Shown here one piece after another: positions 8,571 through 16,107 of a stretch of DNA of 64,000 nucleotides; positions within the stretch are counted from its first letter, which is position 1, and every line of letters starts with the position of its first letter. The position numbers were made by a program, and so were the translations under genes. Source of the stretch: Pseudooceanicola antarcticus (lineage in GTDB: Bacteria; Pseudomonadota; Alphaproteobacteria; Rhodobacterales; Rhodobacteraceae); assembly GCF_900215355.1 (NCBI RefSeq), contig NZ_OBEA01000001.1, forward strand, positions 620,001 to 684,000. The letters are read 5' to 3'. The notes below the pieces were generated by a model, which did not search any database, was not told where the DNA came from, and saw only the letters and a program-made list of their open reading frames with translations.

Positions 8571-8582
8571 AATGTATACATT
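8571..8582. promoter_or_regulatory. GTATAC operator before the MTHFR gene
   Basis: AATGTATACATT is identical to the site at 3040 and is extended by a C/G pair at 8570 and 8583. It lies 31 bp before the metF start. A further GTATAC occurs inside the gene at 8764-8769 and may be chance. Confidence 0.75.
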
Positions 8583-8613
8583 GACCTCAGTGTTTTGGAG
8601 GAGGATGCAGAAC

Positions 8614-9528
8614 ATGATTTCTTTCATCGGTCGTCGTGACAAAGGGAGCGCCCCCTCGGGTGCCGGTCTGCATGAGCTGCTGCAGGGCTATTCCATCGAG
8701 GTCATGCCCCGCACCGCCGCCAAGGTGGAAGACTTCCGCAGCCTCCTGCCCGAAGGCACCCGCGTATACATCGCCCATATAGAGGGCACCCCGATCGAGG
8801 ACATGGTGGCGACCGCCAAGCGCCTCTCCGAGGATGGCTTCCCGGTCATGCCGCACTTCCCGGCGCGGATCATCAAGGATCGCGCGACGCTGGAAGACTG
8901 GATCAAGCGCTACCAGAACGAAGCCGGCGTCGACCAGGCGCTGCTGTTGGCCGGTGGCGTGGACAAGCCCCATGGCGATTTCCATTCCTCGATGCAGCTG
9001 ATGGAGACCGGGCTTTTCGACGCCCATGGCTTCAAGCGGCTGCACGTGGGCGGTCACCCCGAGGGCAACAAGGACATCGACCCCGATGGCTCGACCAAGA
9101 TGGTCGACGAGGCGATGCGCTGGAAGCAGGCCTTCTCCGAGCGGACCGATGCGCAGATGGCCATCGCCACGCAGTTCGCCTTCGAGGCCCAGCCGGTGCT
9201 GGACTGGATCGCCCGCCTGCGCGCCGAAGGCGTCGAGCTGCCGGTGCATGTGGGCATCGCCGGTCCCGCCAAGCTGCAGACGATGATCAAGTTCGCCGTG
9301 GCCTGCGGTGTCGGCCCCTCCATCCGCGTGCTGCAGAAGCGCGCCAAGGATGTGACCAAGCTGATGATGCCCTACGAGCCCACCGAAGTGCTGACCGATT
9401 TCGCCGAAGCGGCGGTGACCGCCAACGCGGTGCCCGAGCAGATCCACTTCTTCCCGCTCGGCGGCATCAAGGCCTGCGCCAACTGGGCGGCCGAGCACGG
9501 CGCGACGCCGCAGCGCGCGGCGGTCTGA
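8614..9528 (+). CDS. metF: Methylenetetrahydrofolate reductase-like protein (MetF type)
   Basis: A 304-residue TIM-barrel flavoprotein of the MTHFR family, similar in length to E. coli MetF (296). It has the expected barrel segments, such as MPHFPARII near residue 78, LLLAGG near residue 110 and GGHPEGN near residue 145. In the O-demethylase pathway this enzyme would run from 5-methyl-THF to 5,10-methylene-THF, freeing THF for LigM, as in Sphingobium where metF lies beside ligM. The start at 8614 sits at good spacing from the GGAGGAGG site; the in-frame ATG at 8572 lies inside the operator and the one at 8605 touches the ribosome site, so both are rejected. Confidence 0.88.
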   Translation: MISFIGRRDKGSAPSGAGLHELLQGYSIEVMPRTAAKVEDFRSLLPEGTRVYIAHIEGTPIEDMVATAKRLSEDGFPVMPHFPARIIKDRATLEDWIKRYQNEAGVDQALLLAGGVDKPHGDFHSSMQLMETGLFDAHGFKRLHVGGHPEGNKDIDPDGSTKMVDEAMRWKQAFSERTDAQMAIATQFAFEAQPVLDWIARLRAEGVELPVHVGIAGPAKLQTMIKFAVACGVGPSIRVLQKRAKDVTKLMMPYEPTEVLTDFAEAAVTANAVPEQIHFFPLGGIKACANWAAEHGATPQRAAV

Positions 9529-9548
9529 CGCCAGAGATGATCCAAGAG

Positions 9549-9580
9549 GGCGCAAGGTGGGATCTCTCCCACCCTGCGCC
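9549..9580. terminator. Hairpin after metF
   Basis: Arms of about 13 bp with one bulge (9549-9561 with 9567-9580) form a stable stem without a T-run, 20 bp after the metF stop. It probably acts together with the terminator at 9650. Confidence 0.5.
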
Positions 9581-9649
9581 AAGGTCCCTCGCGGCGCGAT
9601 ACGCCCCGAGGCGACACCACAAGACTTCCTCCACTGACGGGTCTTCCGG

Positions 9650-9683
9650 CCCCGCCTTCCGGCAACGGAGGCGGGGTCTTTTT
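9650..9683 (+). terminator. Rho-independent terminator between metF and the phn accessory genes
   Basis: CCCCGCCT at 9650-9657 pairs with AGGCGGGG at 9669-9676 and is followed by TCTTTTT. It ends rightward transcription from metF just before the convergent permease gene that ends at 9700. Confidence 0.85.
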
Positions 9684-9699
9684 ACATCGCCAGGTCTTC

Positions 9700-10191
9700 C
9701 TACATCACCACGGGGGCCAGCAGCCCCAGCAGGATCGGCACCGGCAGGGAGACCAGCAGACGGGTGCGGGTGAAGGCGGCCCCCAGCATGGGCAGCTCGT
9801 AGCTGATGATGCGCAGGATCGAATAGATGCACCAGGCGGTGACATAGGCGGTGATCGCCCCCAGGGTGGCGCCCGCCTTGATCGCAGAGGCGCCGATGGC
9901 GAAGGCTACGAAGGGCCCGCCCGGCGTCAGCGCACCGAAGAGCGAGGCGATCAGCAGCCCCGTCAGACCCGAGCTTTCGCCAAGGAAGCGCTGCACGTAG
10001 TCTTCGGGCAGCAGCAGGGCCAGGAAGCCGGCCGACAGCATCCCCAGCAAGAGACGCGGCAGCATGAAGAGGAAGGTATCCAGGCTGATCTGCCAGATCG
10101 TGCGCAGCTCGGAGCGGTGGTCGCGGTTCACCCGCGCCAGGGCCCAAACGGCGCCGGCCCAGATCAGGATCGTGCCGATGAGGATGTTCAT
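9700..10191 (-). CDS. Half-size permease of the YraQ/DUF318 kind, second of a pair
   Basis: A 163-residue membrane protein with about five hydrophobic segments. It shares with its upstream neighbour a PGGP motif (ALTPGGPFVAF here), an aromatic-ELP segment (SYELPML) and the ending LPVPILLGL, so the two are diverged tandem copies. Together they resemble the two halves of a YraQ-type permease, a family with few known substrates. The start overlaps the stop of the first half (ATGA), implying matched amounts and a heterodimer. It is the last gene of the phnC operon, so it may export or import a phosphonate-related compound; this is inferred from context. Confidence 0.72.
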   Translation of the reverse strand: MNILIGTILIWAGAVWALARVNRDHRSELRTIWQISLDTFLFMLPRLLLGMLSAGFLALLLPEDYVQRFLGESSGLTGLLIASLFGALTPGGPFVAFAIGASAIKAGATLGAITAYVTAWCIYSILRIISYELPMLGAAFTRTRLLVSLPVPILLGLLAPVVM

Positions 10192-10700
10192 TCCGCCGCC
10201 ACCCCGCGCCGCGCCAGGTGGCGCACCGCCAGCCCCAGCAGGATCGGGATGGGCAGGGTCAGCAGCACCCGGACCAGCACGAAATGCGCCGGCAGGAACG
10301 ACAGCTCCCAGATCAGGGTGCGATTGGCGGAAAGCAGCACCCAGCCCGAGACCATCGCCACCCCCGCCGCCAGGTCCGCCCCGGAGGCCAGCAGCCCCGC
10401 GGTCAGCGAGAAGGTCACCGCCGGCCCGCCCGGAAAGATCGCCCCGGCCAGCATGGCGACGGCCAGCCCGGTGACGCCGCTCTCGGGTCCGGCCAGCGCC
10501 ATGATCCGCTCTCGCGGCAGGACGTAGCCAAGCGCCACCGCCAGCACCACGCCGCCGGCCACCTTGGGCAGCAGCACGGCGACGAAGCCCAGATCGGCCA
10601 GCAGGGTCTGCCAGAAGACATCGGGCCCGAACTTGATCCAGACCGCGCCGCCACTGAGCAGCAGGATGATGAAAAGAGTGATCAGGCCGCCGTCGATCAT
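10188..10700 (-). CDS. Half-size permease of the YraQ/DUF318 kind, first of a pair
   Basis: A 170-residue membrane protein with about five hydrophobic helices, a PGGP motif (AIFPGGPAVTF), a WELSFL segment and LPIPILLGL near the end, paralogous to the following gene. The ATG at 10700 is used because the first transmembrane helix follows at once. A GTG at 10733 overlapping the stop of the transferase gene (GTGA) is a credible alternative that would add 11 polar residues. It belongs to the phnC operon. Confidence 0.7.
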   Translation of the reverse strand: MIDGGLITLFIILLLSGGAVWIKFGPDVFWQTLLADLGFVAVLLPKVAGGVVLAVALGYVLPRERIMALAGPESGVTGLAVAMLAGAIFPGGPAVTFSLTAGLLASGADLAAGVAMVSGWVLLSANRTLIWELSFLPAHFVLVRVLLTLPIPILLGLAVRHLARRGVAAE

Positions 10701-10729
10701 CTTTCGGTGCGAAGGCTGGCCGGGAGGTG

Positions 10730-11338
10730 TCACGTATATTTCTCGATGAAGTCGTCGATAGAGAGCGCCCGGATGTCGGGCAGGCGGTCCCGAAGCTGAT
10801 CGTGGCTCCAGTCCCACCAGGCTATGGCCATCATCGCCTCTGCCTGCTCCGGTGTAAACCGGCGCTTGATATGTTTCGCGGGCACGCCGCCGACGATCTC
10901 GTAGGGGGCGACATCCTTAGAGACCACGGCCCCCGCGCCGATCACCGCGCCGGTGCCGATGGTGACCCCCGCCAGCACGGTCACCCCGTGGCCGATCCAG
11001 ACATCATGGCCGATGGTCACCCAGTGATCCTTGCGCCACTGGAAGAATTCATGGTCGTCCTCGCCCAGTCCGAACATCTCGGCCCGGTAGGTGAAATGAT
11101 GCTGCGAGGCCCGCCAGGTCGCGTGGTTGCCGGGGTTGATCCGGGCCCCCTGGGCGATCGAGCAGAACTTGCCGATGGAGGACCAGACGGCAGAGCTGTC
11201 CTTCACGATGTAGGAGTAATCGCCGAAGTCGACCTCCTTCATCGTGACATTGGCGTGGATCTCGGTCCAGCGGCCAAGCTCGCAGTTCACGACGGTGGCG
11301 GTTTCATGGACGTTCGGGGCTTCGGTCAGGGTTTTCAT
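10730..11338 (-). CDS. Left-handed beta-helix (hexapeptide) acetyltransferase, phosphonate-cluster type
   Basis: A 202-residue protein with hexapeptide repeats, seen best at [20 protein letters not shown] (about residues 107-126) followed by [10 protein letters not shown]. An inserted [17 protein letters not shown] loop matches xenobiotic/streptogramin-type acetyltransferases and the phosphonate-associated transferases often found in phn operons. It probably acetylates a small acceptor, perhaps an amino-phosphonate or a toxic intermediate, but the substrate is not evident. Its start overlaps the stop of the transglutaminase-like gene. Confidence 0.8.
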   Translation of the reverse strand: MKTLTEAPNVHETATVVNCELGRWTEIHANVTMKEVDFGDYSYIVKDSSAVWSSIGKFCSIAQGARINPGNHATWRASQHHFTYRAEMFGLGEDDHEFFQWRKDHWVTIGHDVWIGHGVTVLAGVTIGTGAVIGAGAVVSKDVAPYEIVGGVPAKHIKRRFTPEQAEAMMAIAWWDWSHDQLRDRLPDIRALSIDDFIEKYT

Positions 11339-12180
11339 GCGGTGTCTTCGGTCAGGAGAAGGGAGGGGTGGTGCAGGCGGAAGCTGCGGTCTTCCAGGCG
11401 GGCCATCCGGCCGCCGATCACGGCAACGGGTTCGGACAGCAGCTTCTGGTCGTGAAGGCCCAGCCCCGGCAGGCTGAGCCCCATGGAATGTCCCACGGCG
11501 GCGCGGAAGCCCGGCTTGGGGTTCAGCCCCGGCGCGATCTTGCGGGTGCCCAGCTTCAGGTGATGGGCGATGTCCCATTCCTGCACCCCGGCCTCGGTCC
11601 GGGTGACGACCCAGCAATGGGCATCCTCGCACCAATCGCCCTTCTCGGCGGGGAAGAAGTAGCCCACCAGGTAGCCAGCCTCGATACCCTGGCTGCGCAG
11701 GGCGGCGATGAAATAGGTGTTGATGTCGACGCAGGAGCCCTCGGCCAGTCCGCAACCAAGCGCGGGCACATGGTCGAGCCCGTCGTTGAAGCGTTCTTCG
11801 GGATGGCCATAGGTGAACCGCTCGGCGGTGTGGCGGGCGATGCGCAGGCATTTCTCGGCCTGGCTGCCCTCCCCCGCGATATCGGCCACCTCGGCCACCA
11901 GCGCCTCGGCGGCGCGGGTGAACCGCGAGGAGGCCGGGCGGTAGAGCGCCTCGGGATAAAGCCCCGGCGTATCGCTGTAGCTGTAGCGCAGGGTCAGGCG
12001 CGGTGCCTCGGGGGTGATCGCCAGCACCTGCTGGCCGCTATTGGCCTCGGTCAGGACCTCGACCTTGCCGCCCGTGACCTCGCAGCCCTGGCAGCTGGCA
12101 TGGGGCGTGCCGACCCCGGCTGGGGCCAGCAGCAGCGGAGCATCCGTGCCAAGCGCAATCTCGACGTGGTAGGCGCTCAT
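11335..12180 (-). CDS. Transglutaminase-like cysteine protease-fold protein
   Basis: A 281-residue protein whose C-terminal half carries a complete transglutaminase-like triad: Cys150 ([12 protein letters not shown]), His188 (CEDAHCWVV) and Asp203 (QEWDIAHH). The N-terminal 90 residues resemble the beta domain that precedes the core in bacterial transglutaminase-like proteins. Such proteins act as peptidases or amidases, or cross-link amides. No signal peptide is visible, so it is cytoplasmic. It is unusual as a phn operon member and is coupled to phnE2 by an ATGA overlap; its role there is unknown. Confidence 0.8.
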   Translation of the reverse strand: MSAYHVEIALGTDAPLLLAPAGVGTPHASCQGCEVTGGKVEVLTEANSGQQVLAITPEAPRLTLRYSYSDTPGLYPEALYRPASSRFTRAAEALVAEVADIAGEGSQAEKCLRIARHTAERFTYGHPEERFNDGLDHVPALGCGLAEGSCVDINTYFIAALRSQGIEAGYLVGYFFPAEKGDWCEDAHCWVVTRTEAGVQEWDIAHHLKLGTRKIAPGLNPKPGFRAAVGHSMGLSLPGLGLHDQKLLSEPVAVIGGRMARLEDRSFRLHHPSLLLTEDTA

Positions 12181-13043
12181 TTCGCCGCGCCTTCGTTGAG
12201 GCCGATGATCCGGGAGCGGATCAGGCCCGAGAGGTAGTCGATGACATAGACCATGGCGATGATCAGGAAGATGATCGACCAGGCCTCGTCCCACTTGTAG
12301 GCGGCGATGCGGTCCGACAGCAGGAAGCCGATGCCGCCCGCGCCGACGATGCCCAGGATGGTGCCGGAACGGACGTTGGATTCGAAATTGTAGAGCAGGA
12401 TCGACCAGATCACCGGCATCACCTGCGGCATCACGGCGAAGCGGATCTGCTGCAACCGCGCCCCGCCCGAGGCCCTGATGCCCTCGACCGGCTTTTCCGA
12501 TGTGTTCTCGATGGCCTCTGAGAAGAGCTTGGCGAAGGTGCCGATCTCGGAAACCGCGATGGCCAGGATACCGGCCAGAGGGCCGAGGCCGAAAGCGCGG
12601 ATGAAGATCAGGGCCAGCACCAGGGTTTCAAACGCGCGGATCACGTCGTAACCGCGCCGCACGCCCATGCGCAGGGGCCAGAAGCGGGTGATGTTCTTGG
12701 CGCCCAGGAACGAGAGCGGGAAGGCGAAGACCGCGCCGATGAGCGTGCCCATGAAGGCCATCGACAGGGTCTCTCCCAGCCCTTCGAGGATGGGCAGGAA
12801 CTCGGCCCAGCTCTTCCAGATGTAGGGCGGCAGCATGAAGCCCAGCACGTCGCCGAAGCGCTGAAGGCCGGTCCAGATGCGGGCGGGCGAGAAGTCGAAG
12901 GCCCAGAGGCAGTAGCAGAAGAGCAGGGTGAAGCCGGCCCAGAGCGCCGCGCGGCGCAGGCGGATGGACAGGGGCGCGCGGAAGGCGGTCGGATAGGCGG
13001 CCTTGGCGGCGGCGATCTGTTCGGGTGTCATGTCGGGGGTCAT
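12177..13043 (-). CDS. phnE: Phosphonate ABC transporter permease, second copy
   Basis: A 288-residue inner-membrane permease with about six helices and the cytoplasmic coupling motif EGIRASGGARLQQIRFAVMP near residue 190. The C-terminal half has the GAGGIGFLL segment typical of PhnE. It overlaps the first phnE copy by 4 bp, and the two probably form a heterodimer served by PhnC and PhnD. Confidence 0.92.
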   Translation of the reverse strand: MTPDMTPEQIAAAKAAYPTAFRAPLSIRLRRAALWAGFTLLFCYCLWAFDFSPARIWTGLQRFGDVLGFMLPPYIWKSWAEFLPILEGLGETLSMAFMGTLIGAVFAFPLSFLGAKNITRFWPLRMGVRRGYDVIRAFETLVLALIFIRAFGLGPLAGILAIAVSEIGTFAKLFSEAIENTSEKPVEGIRASGGARLQQIRFAVMPQVMPVIWSILLYNFESNVRSGTILGIVGAGGIGFLLSDRIAAYKWDEAWSIIFLIIAMVYVIDYLSGLIRSRIIGLNEGAAK

Positions 13044-13987
13044 GCGTCACGCTCTCCCAGGCCGATGATGCGATGGCGGAGTTTTTCCGAGCCGAAGTCG
13101 ATGACGACCACGGTGACAAGGATGATCAGGAAGAGCGCCGAGAGGTCGGTGTATTCCTGGAAGGACATGGCGGTGCGGATCTCCTGCCCCAGGCCGCCTG
13201 CACCGACGTAGCCGATGATCGACGAGGACCGAACGTTGATCTCGAAGCGCAGCAGCGTGTAGCTGATGATGTTCGGCAGCACCTGCGGCACCACGGCGTA
13301 GCGGATCTGGTCGAACCAGGTGCCACCGGCGGCCTTCACGCCCTCGAGCGGGCGCATGTCGATGTTTTCATTCACTTCCGAGTAGAGCTTGCCGAGCGCG
13401 CCGCAGGCATGCAGCCCGACGGCCATGACGCCTGCCATGGGACCGACCGAGAAGCAGAAGACGAAGATCAACGCCCAGACGAGCTCGGGCACCGTGCGGG
13501 CGAACTCGAGGAAGCGGCGGGCGGCCCACAGCACGTAGCGATTGGGCGACAGGTTCCGCGAGGCGGGGAACGAGATCAGGAAGCCGCCGATGACGCCGAA
13601 GACCGTGGCCATGAAGGCGATCAGGATGGTCTCGACCAGCAGCCGCAGCCAGGTCTGCCAGCGCCAGAACCATTCGGCCAGGTCGGCGCCCAGGCTGTCC
13701 CATCGCAGGACGGGGAAGGTCTTGGTGATGAATTCACCGAGGCGCGGCAGGCCCGCGCCGATGATCCAGCGCCATTCCCGCGAGCCGTCGCGCAGGGTGA
13801 CCTGGGTGACCTTGAAGAAGTCTCCAAGCCAGGCGGTCAGCAGGAAGGCGGCGAAGAAGAGAACGGCGCCGATGGCCCAGTTCACCCGCGCGCGGCGGCG
13901 TTTCAGCGCGAAGTCGCGCTCGAAGGCGGCGATGGCGGAGGGCCCCGACAGGGGTGGGGCGGCGGTGAACCCGGCGGTGGCTGTCAT
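13040..13987 (-). CDS. phnE: Phosphonate ABC transporter permease, first copy
   Basis: A 315-residue permease with a longer N-terminal tail than the second copy. It has the coupling motif EGVKAAGGTWFDQIRYAVVP and the GAGGLGQEI segment. The start at 13987 (MTATAGFTAAPP) is chosen because the sequence upstream is the phnD-phnE hairpin spacer. It lies 70 bp after phnD and overlaps the next phnE by 4 bp. Confidence 0.92.
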   Translation of the reverse strand: MTATAGFTAAPPLSGPSAIAAFERDFALKRRRARVNWAIGAVLFFAAFLLTAWLGDFFKVTQVTLRDGSREWRWIIGAGLPRLGEFITKTFPVLRWDSLGADLAEWFWRWQTWLRLLVETILIAFMATVFGVIGGFLISFPASRNLSPNRYVLWAARRFLEFARTVPELVWALIFVFCFSVGPMAGVMAVGLHACGALGKLYSEVNENIDMRPLEGVKAAGGTWFDQIRYAVVPQVLPNIISYTLLRFEINVRSSSIIGYVGAGGLGQEIRTAMSFQEYTDLSALFLIILVTVVVIDFGSEKLRHRIIGLGERDA

Positions 13988-14019
13988 GGAAAGATCCGTC
14001 GAAAGGGGCGGAAAGGAAA

Positions 14020-14045
14020 GGGGCGGGCCCAAATGGACCCGCCCC
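14020..14045 (-). terminator. Hairpin between phnD and phnE
   Basis: An 11-bp GC-rich stem with one mismatch and an AAAT loop sits in the 70-bp phnD-phnE spacer with no T-run. Hairpins at this place in binding-protein operons usually protect the upstream mRNA, allowing more binding protein than permease. It also contains a short weak-termination option. Confidence 0.55.
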
Positions 14046-14057
14046 GATGTCAGGCGA

Positions 14058-14975
14058 TCAGGAGCCGCGACGCTCGCGCTTCAGCCAGTTGCGCATGTCG
14101 ACGATCCACTGGTAGCGGTCGTGATCGACGCGGGTCCAGCCAACCGAGGGGTTGGGGTTCTCGGGATCGAAGGAGGAATAGAGCGCATAGCCCTCGGGAT
14201 CTTCCTCGGGGAAGGAAAGATAGGCCTCGGTGATGTCTTCCACCATCTCGTCGGGCAGGTTGGTGCGGAAGGTGACGGGGCCGGAGGTGATCTCGGGGCT
14301 TTCCCAGATCTTGCAGATGACGCCGGCCTCGATCATGCCCTTGTCTTCCATGCGCTGGTAGATGCCCTGCGTTTCGTTGTTCTCGTAGGTCGAGGCGGTG
14401 TCGAAGGTGCCGTTGACGACACCCTGGACGTCGGCTTCGTGGCTGCCGCCGAAGGGGATGGCCGAGAAGTAGGTGGCCGGGTCGATGCCCAGACGTTCCT
14501 TCATGTTGAAGTAGGGCACGGCGAAGCCCGAGGTGCTGTCGGGATCGGCGAAGGCATGGACCTTGCCCTTGGCGTCTTCCAGGCTCTTGATGCCGCTGTC
14601 GCAACGGGTGACGACGATGGAGCGGTAGCCGGTGTTGCCGTCCTTCTTGATGGTGGTCAGGGTCGGGCGCACGCCGCCCTCGGTCAGGGTGTAGGCCGCG
14701 GCATAGGACGACGAGCCGAAGGAGGCGACCTCGATCTGGTCGGCGGCCATGGCCTGGATCACGCCGTCGTAGTTACCGGCAGTGAACATCTCGACCTCGA
14801 CGCCAAGCGTCTTTTCCAGGTAGGCGCGCAGCGGTTCGTTGCGCATCAGGCGGTCTTTCTCGTTCTCGCCAGAGAGGATGCCGAATTTGACGACCTGGTA
14901 GTCGTCCTTCCAGCCGTCGGCCATGGCGGGGGCGGCGATCAGTGCGACGAGGGCAGCAGTGCTGAGCAGTTTCAT
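14058..14975 (-). CDS. phnD: Phosphonate ABC transporter substrate-binding protein
   Basis: A 305-residue periplasmic binding protein with a signal peptide (probably cut after AMA at residue 19) and typical PhnD segments: KFGILSGEN near residue 30, a YDGVIQAM stretch near residue 69, FGSSSYAAAY near residue 86 and DPDSTSGFAVP near residue 145, which contributes to phosphonate binding in this family. It follows phnC by 32 bp. Confidence 0.93.
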   Translation of the reverse strand: MKLLSTAALVALIAAPAMADGWKDDYQVVKFGILSGENEKDRLMRNEPLRAYLEKTLGVEVEMFTAGNYDGVIQAMAADQIEVASFGSSSYAAAYTLTEGGVRPTLTTIKKDGNTGYRSIVVTRCDSGIKSLEDAKGKVHAFADPDSTSGFAVPYFNMKERLGIDPATYFSAIPFGGSHEADVQGVVNGTFDTASTYENNETQGIYQRMEDKGMIEAGVICKIWESPEITSGPVTFRTNLPDEMVEDITEAYLSFPEEDPEGYALYSSFDPENPNPSVGWTRVDHDRYQWIVDMRNWLKRERRGS

Positions 14976-15007
14976 GGGGATCTCCCTGGAGTTTCAGCGG
15001 GTGAGGG

Positions 15008-15826
15008 TCAGGCCGGGATCTTGGCGACGTGACCGGTGGAAACGGAGGTGGAGGTGACGGCCTCGTTGAACTCGGCCAGCCCTTCCGAACCGTAGATGTC
15101 GCGGACGACGTCATCGGTGAGTTGGGCGGCGGTGCCGTCGAAGAAGACCCGGCCTTCGCGCATGGCGATGATGCGGTCGCAATAGGCGCGGGCGGTGTCG
15201 AGGGTGTGCAGGTTGACCAGCACGGTCAGGCCGTCCTCGCGGTTGATGCTGCGCAGGGCTTCCATGACGCGGGTGGCATTGCCCGGATCGAGCGAGGCGA
15301 TGGGTTCATCGGCCAGCATGATGCGCGGGTCCTGCACCAGGGCACGGGCGATGGCGACGCGCTGTTGCTGGCCGCCCGAAAGCGTGCCGGCCCGTTGCAG
15401 CGCCTTGGGCGCCATGTCCAGCCGGTCCAGCGCCTGGATGGCTCGGGTGCGCTCGGCATCCGAGAAGCGCAGGGTCATCGAGTTGAGGAACCCGTGGCCC
15501 GCCAGCTGGCCGACCAGCACGTTGGTCAGCACGTCCAGCCGGTCGACCAGGTTGAACTGTTGGAAGATCATCGCGCAGTCGCGGCGCCAGGCGCGCAGCT
15601 CGCGGCCCTTCATGGCGGTGATCTCGCGGTTTCCGAAGGTGATCTGCCCCTCGCTGGGATCGATCAGGCGGTTGATCAGGCGCAGCAGCGTCGACTTGCC
15701 GGCGCCCGAGCGGCCGATGACACCGACGAACTGGCCGGGCTCGACTTGCAGGGTCACATTGTCCACGGCGCGGGTTTCCCCGAAGCGGCGGGTGACGGAA
15801 GAGAGGGTCAGGGTTGCGTTTTCCAT
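15008..15826 (-). CDS. phnC: Phosphonate ABC transporter ATP-binding protein
   Basis: A 272-residue ABC ATPase with Walker [10 protein letters not shown] (near residue 36), Q-loop FQQFNLVDR, signature LSGGQQQR and Walker B IMLADEP. The start at 15826 ([10 protein letters not shown]) opens the first beta strand; earlier in-frame ATGs lie in the promoter. It is the first gene of the phnCDEE-accessory operon. A repressor-like 11-bp element and a possible Pho box lie upstream. Confidence 0.94.
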   Translation of the reverse strand: MENATLTLSSVTRRFGETRAVDNVTLQVEPGQFVGVIGRSGAGKSTLLRLINRLIDPSEGQITFGNREITAMKGRELRAWRRDCAMIFQQFNLVDRLDVLTNVLVGQLAGHGFLNSMTLRFSDAERTRAIQALDRLDMAPKALQRAGTLSGGQQQRVAIARALVQDPRIMLADEPIASLDPGNATRVMEALRSINREDGLTVLVNLHTLDTARAYCDRIIAMREGRVFFDGTAAQLTDDVVRDIYGSEGLAEFNEAVTSTSVSTGHVAKIPA

Positions 15827-15866
15827 GAGCCGGACCGTCGCCCAGTTCCGTGACGTCCCGGCATCG

Positions 15867-15877
15867 TCCGAATGAAT
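15867..15877 (-). promoter_or_regulatory. 11-bp phn element before phnC (ATTCATTCGGA on the minus strand)
   Basis: The identical 11-mer occurs before phnF (24128) and before the methyltransferase gene (16068). Here it ends 40 bp before the phnC start codon, a usual place for a repressor site. PhnF is the obvious candidate protein. Confidence 0.65.
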
Positions 15878-15893
15878 ATTGCACTGAGGGGAT

Positions 15894-15911
15894 GCTGCAG
15901 TTTTGTGAAAG
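15894..15911 (-). promoter_or_regulatory. Possible Pho box before phnC
   Basis: Read on the minus strand this is CTTTCACAAAACTGCAGC, which resembles the PhoB-binding CTGTCAT-N4-CTGTCAT pattern: the first half is close and the second is weak. It lies 67 bp before phnC, as expected for a phosphate-starvation promoter. Confidence 0.4.
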
Positions 15912-16067
15912 GCGCCCATGTATCTCTCGGGATTCCAGTGACTTGCCGGGGCGCGCCCTGTCGCAGGGCCCGCGCGGGGCGCAGGAATTTGTCCGGATGA
16001 CCCCGAATCCCACCGTCAAGGAGCGGTCATCAAACCGCAGCGGAACCGTTACGCGGGCGGTTTACTG

Positions 16068-16078
16068 ATTCATTCGGA
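16068..16078 (+). promoter_or_regulatory. 11-bp phn element before the methyltransferase gene
   Basis: ATTCATTCGGA, identical to the copies before phnC and phnF, ends 29 bp before the start codon. It places the plus-strand methyltransferase in the same regulon as the two phn operons. Confidence 0.65.
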
Positions 16079-16107
16079 CAACTGGCGCTTTCCGGGAACA
16101 GGACGGG

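Noticed and set aside
8572-8613. Earlier start codons of the MetF-like gene
   Set aside because: The ATG at 8572 lies in the operator and the one at 8605 is directly beside the ribosome site, leaving 8614 as the well-spaced start.
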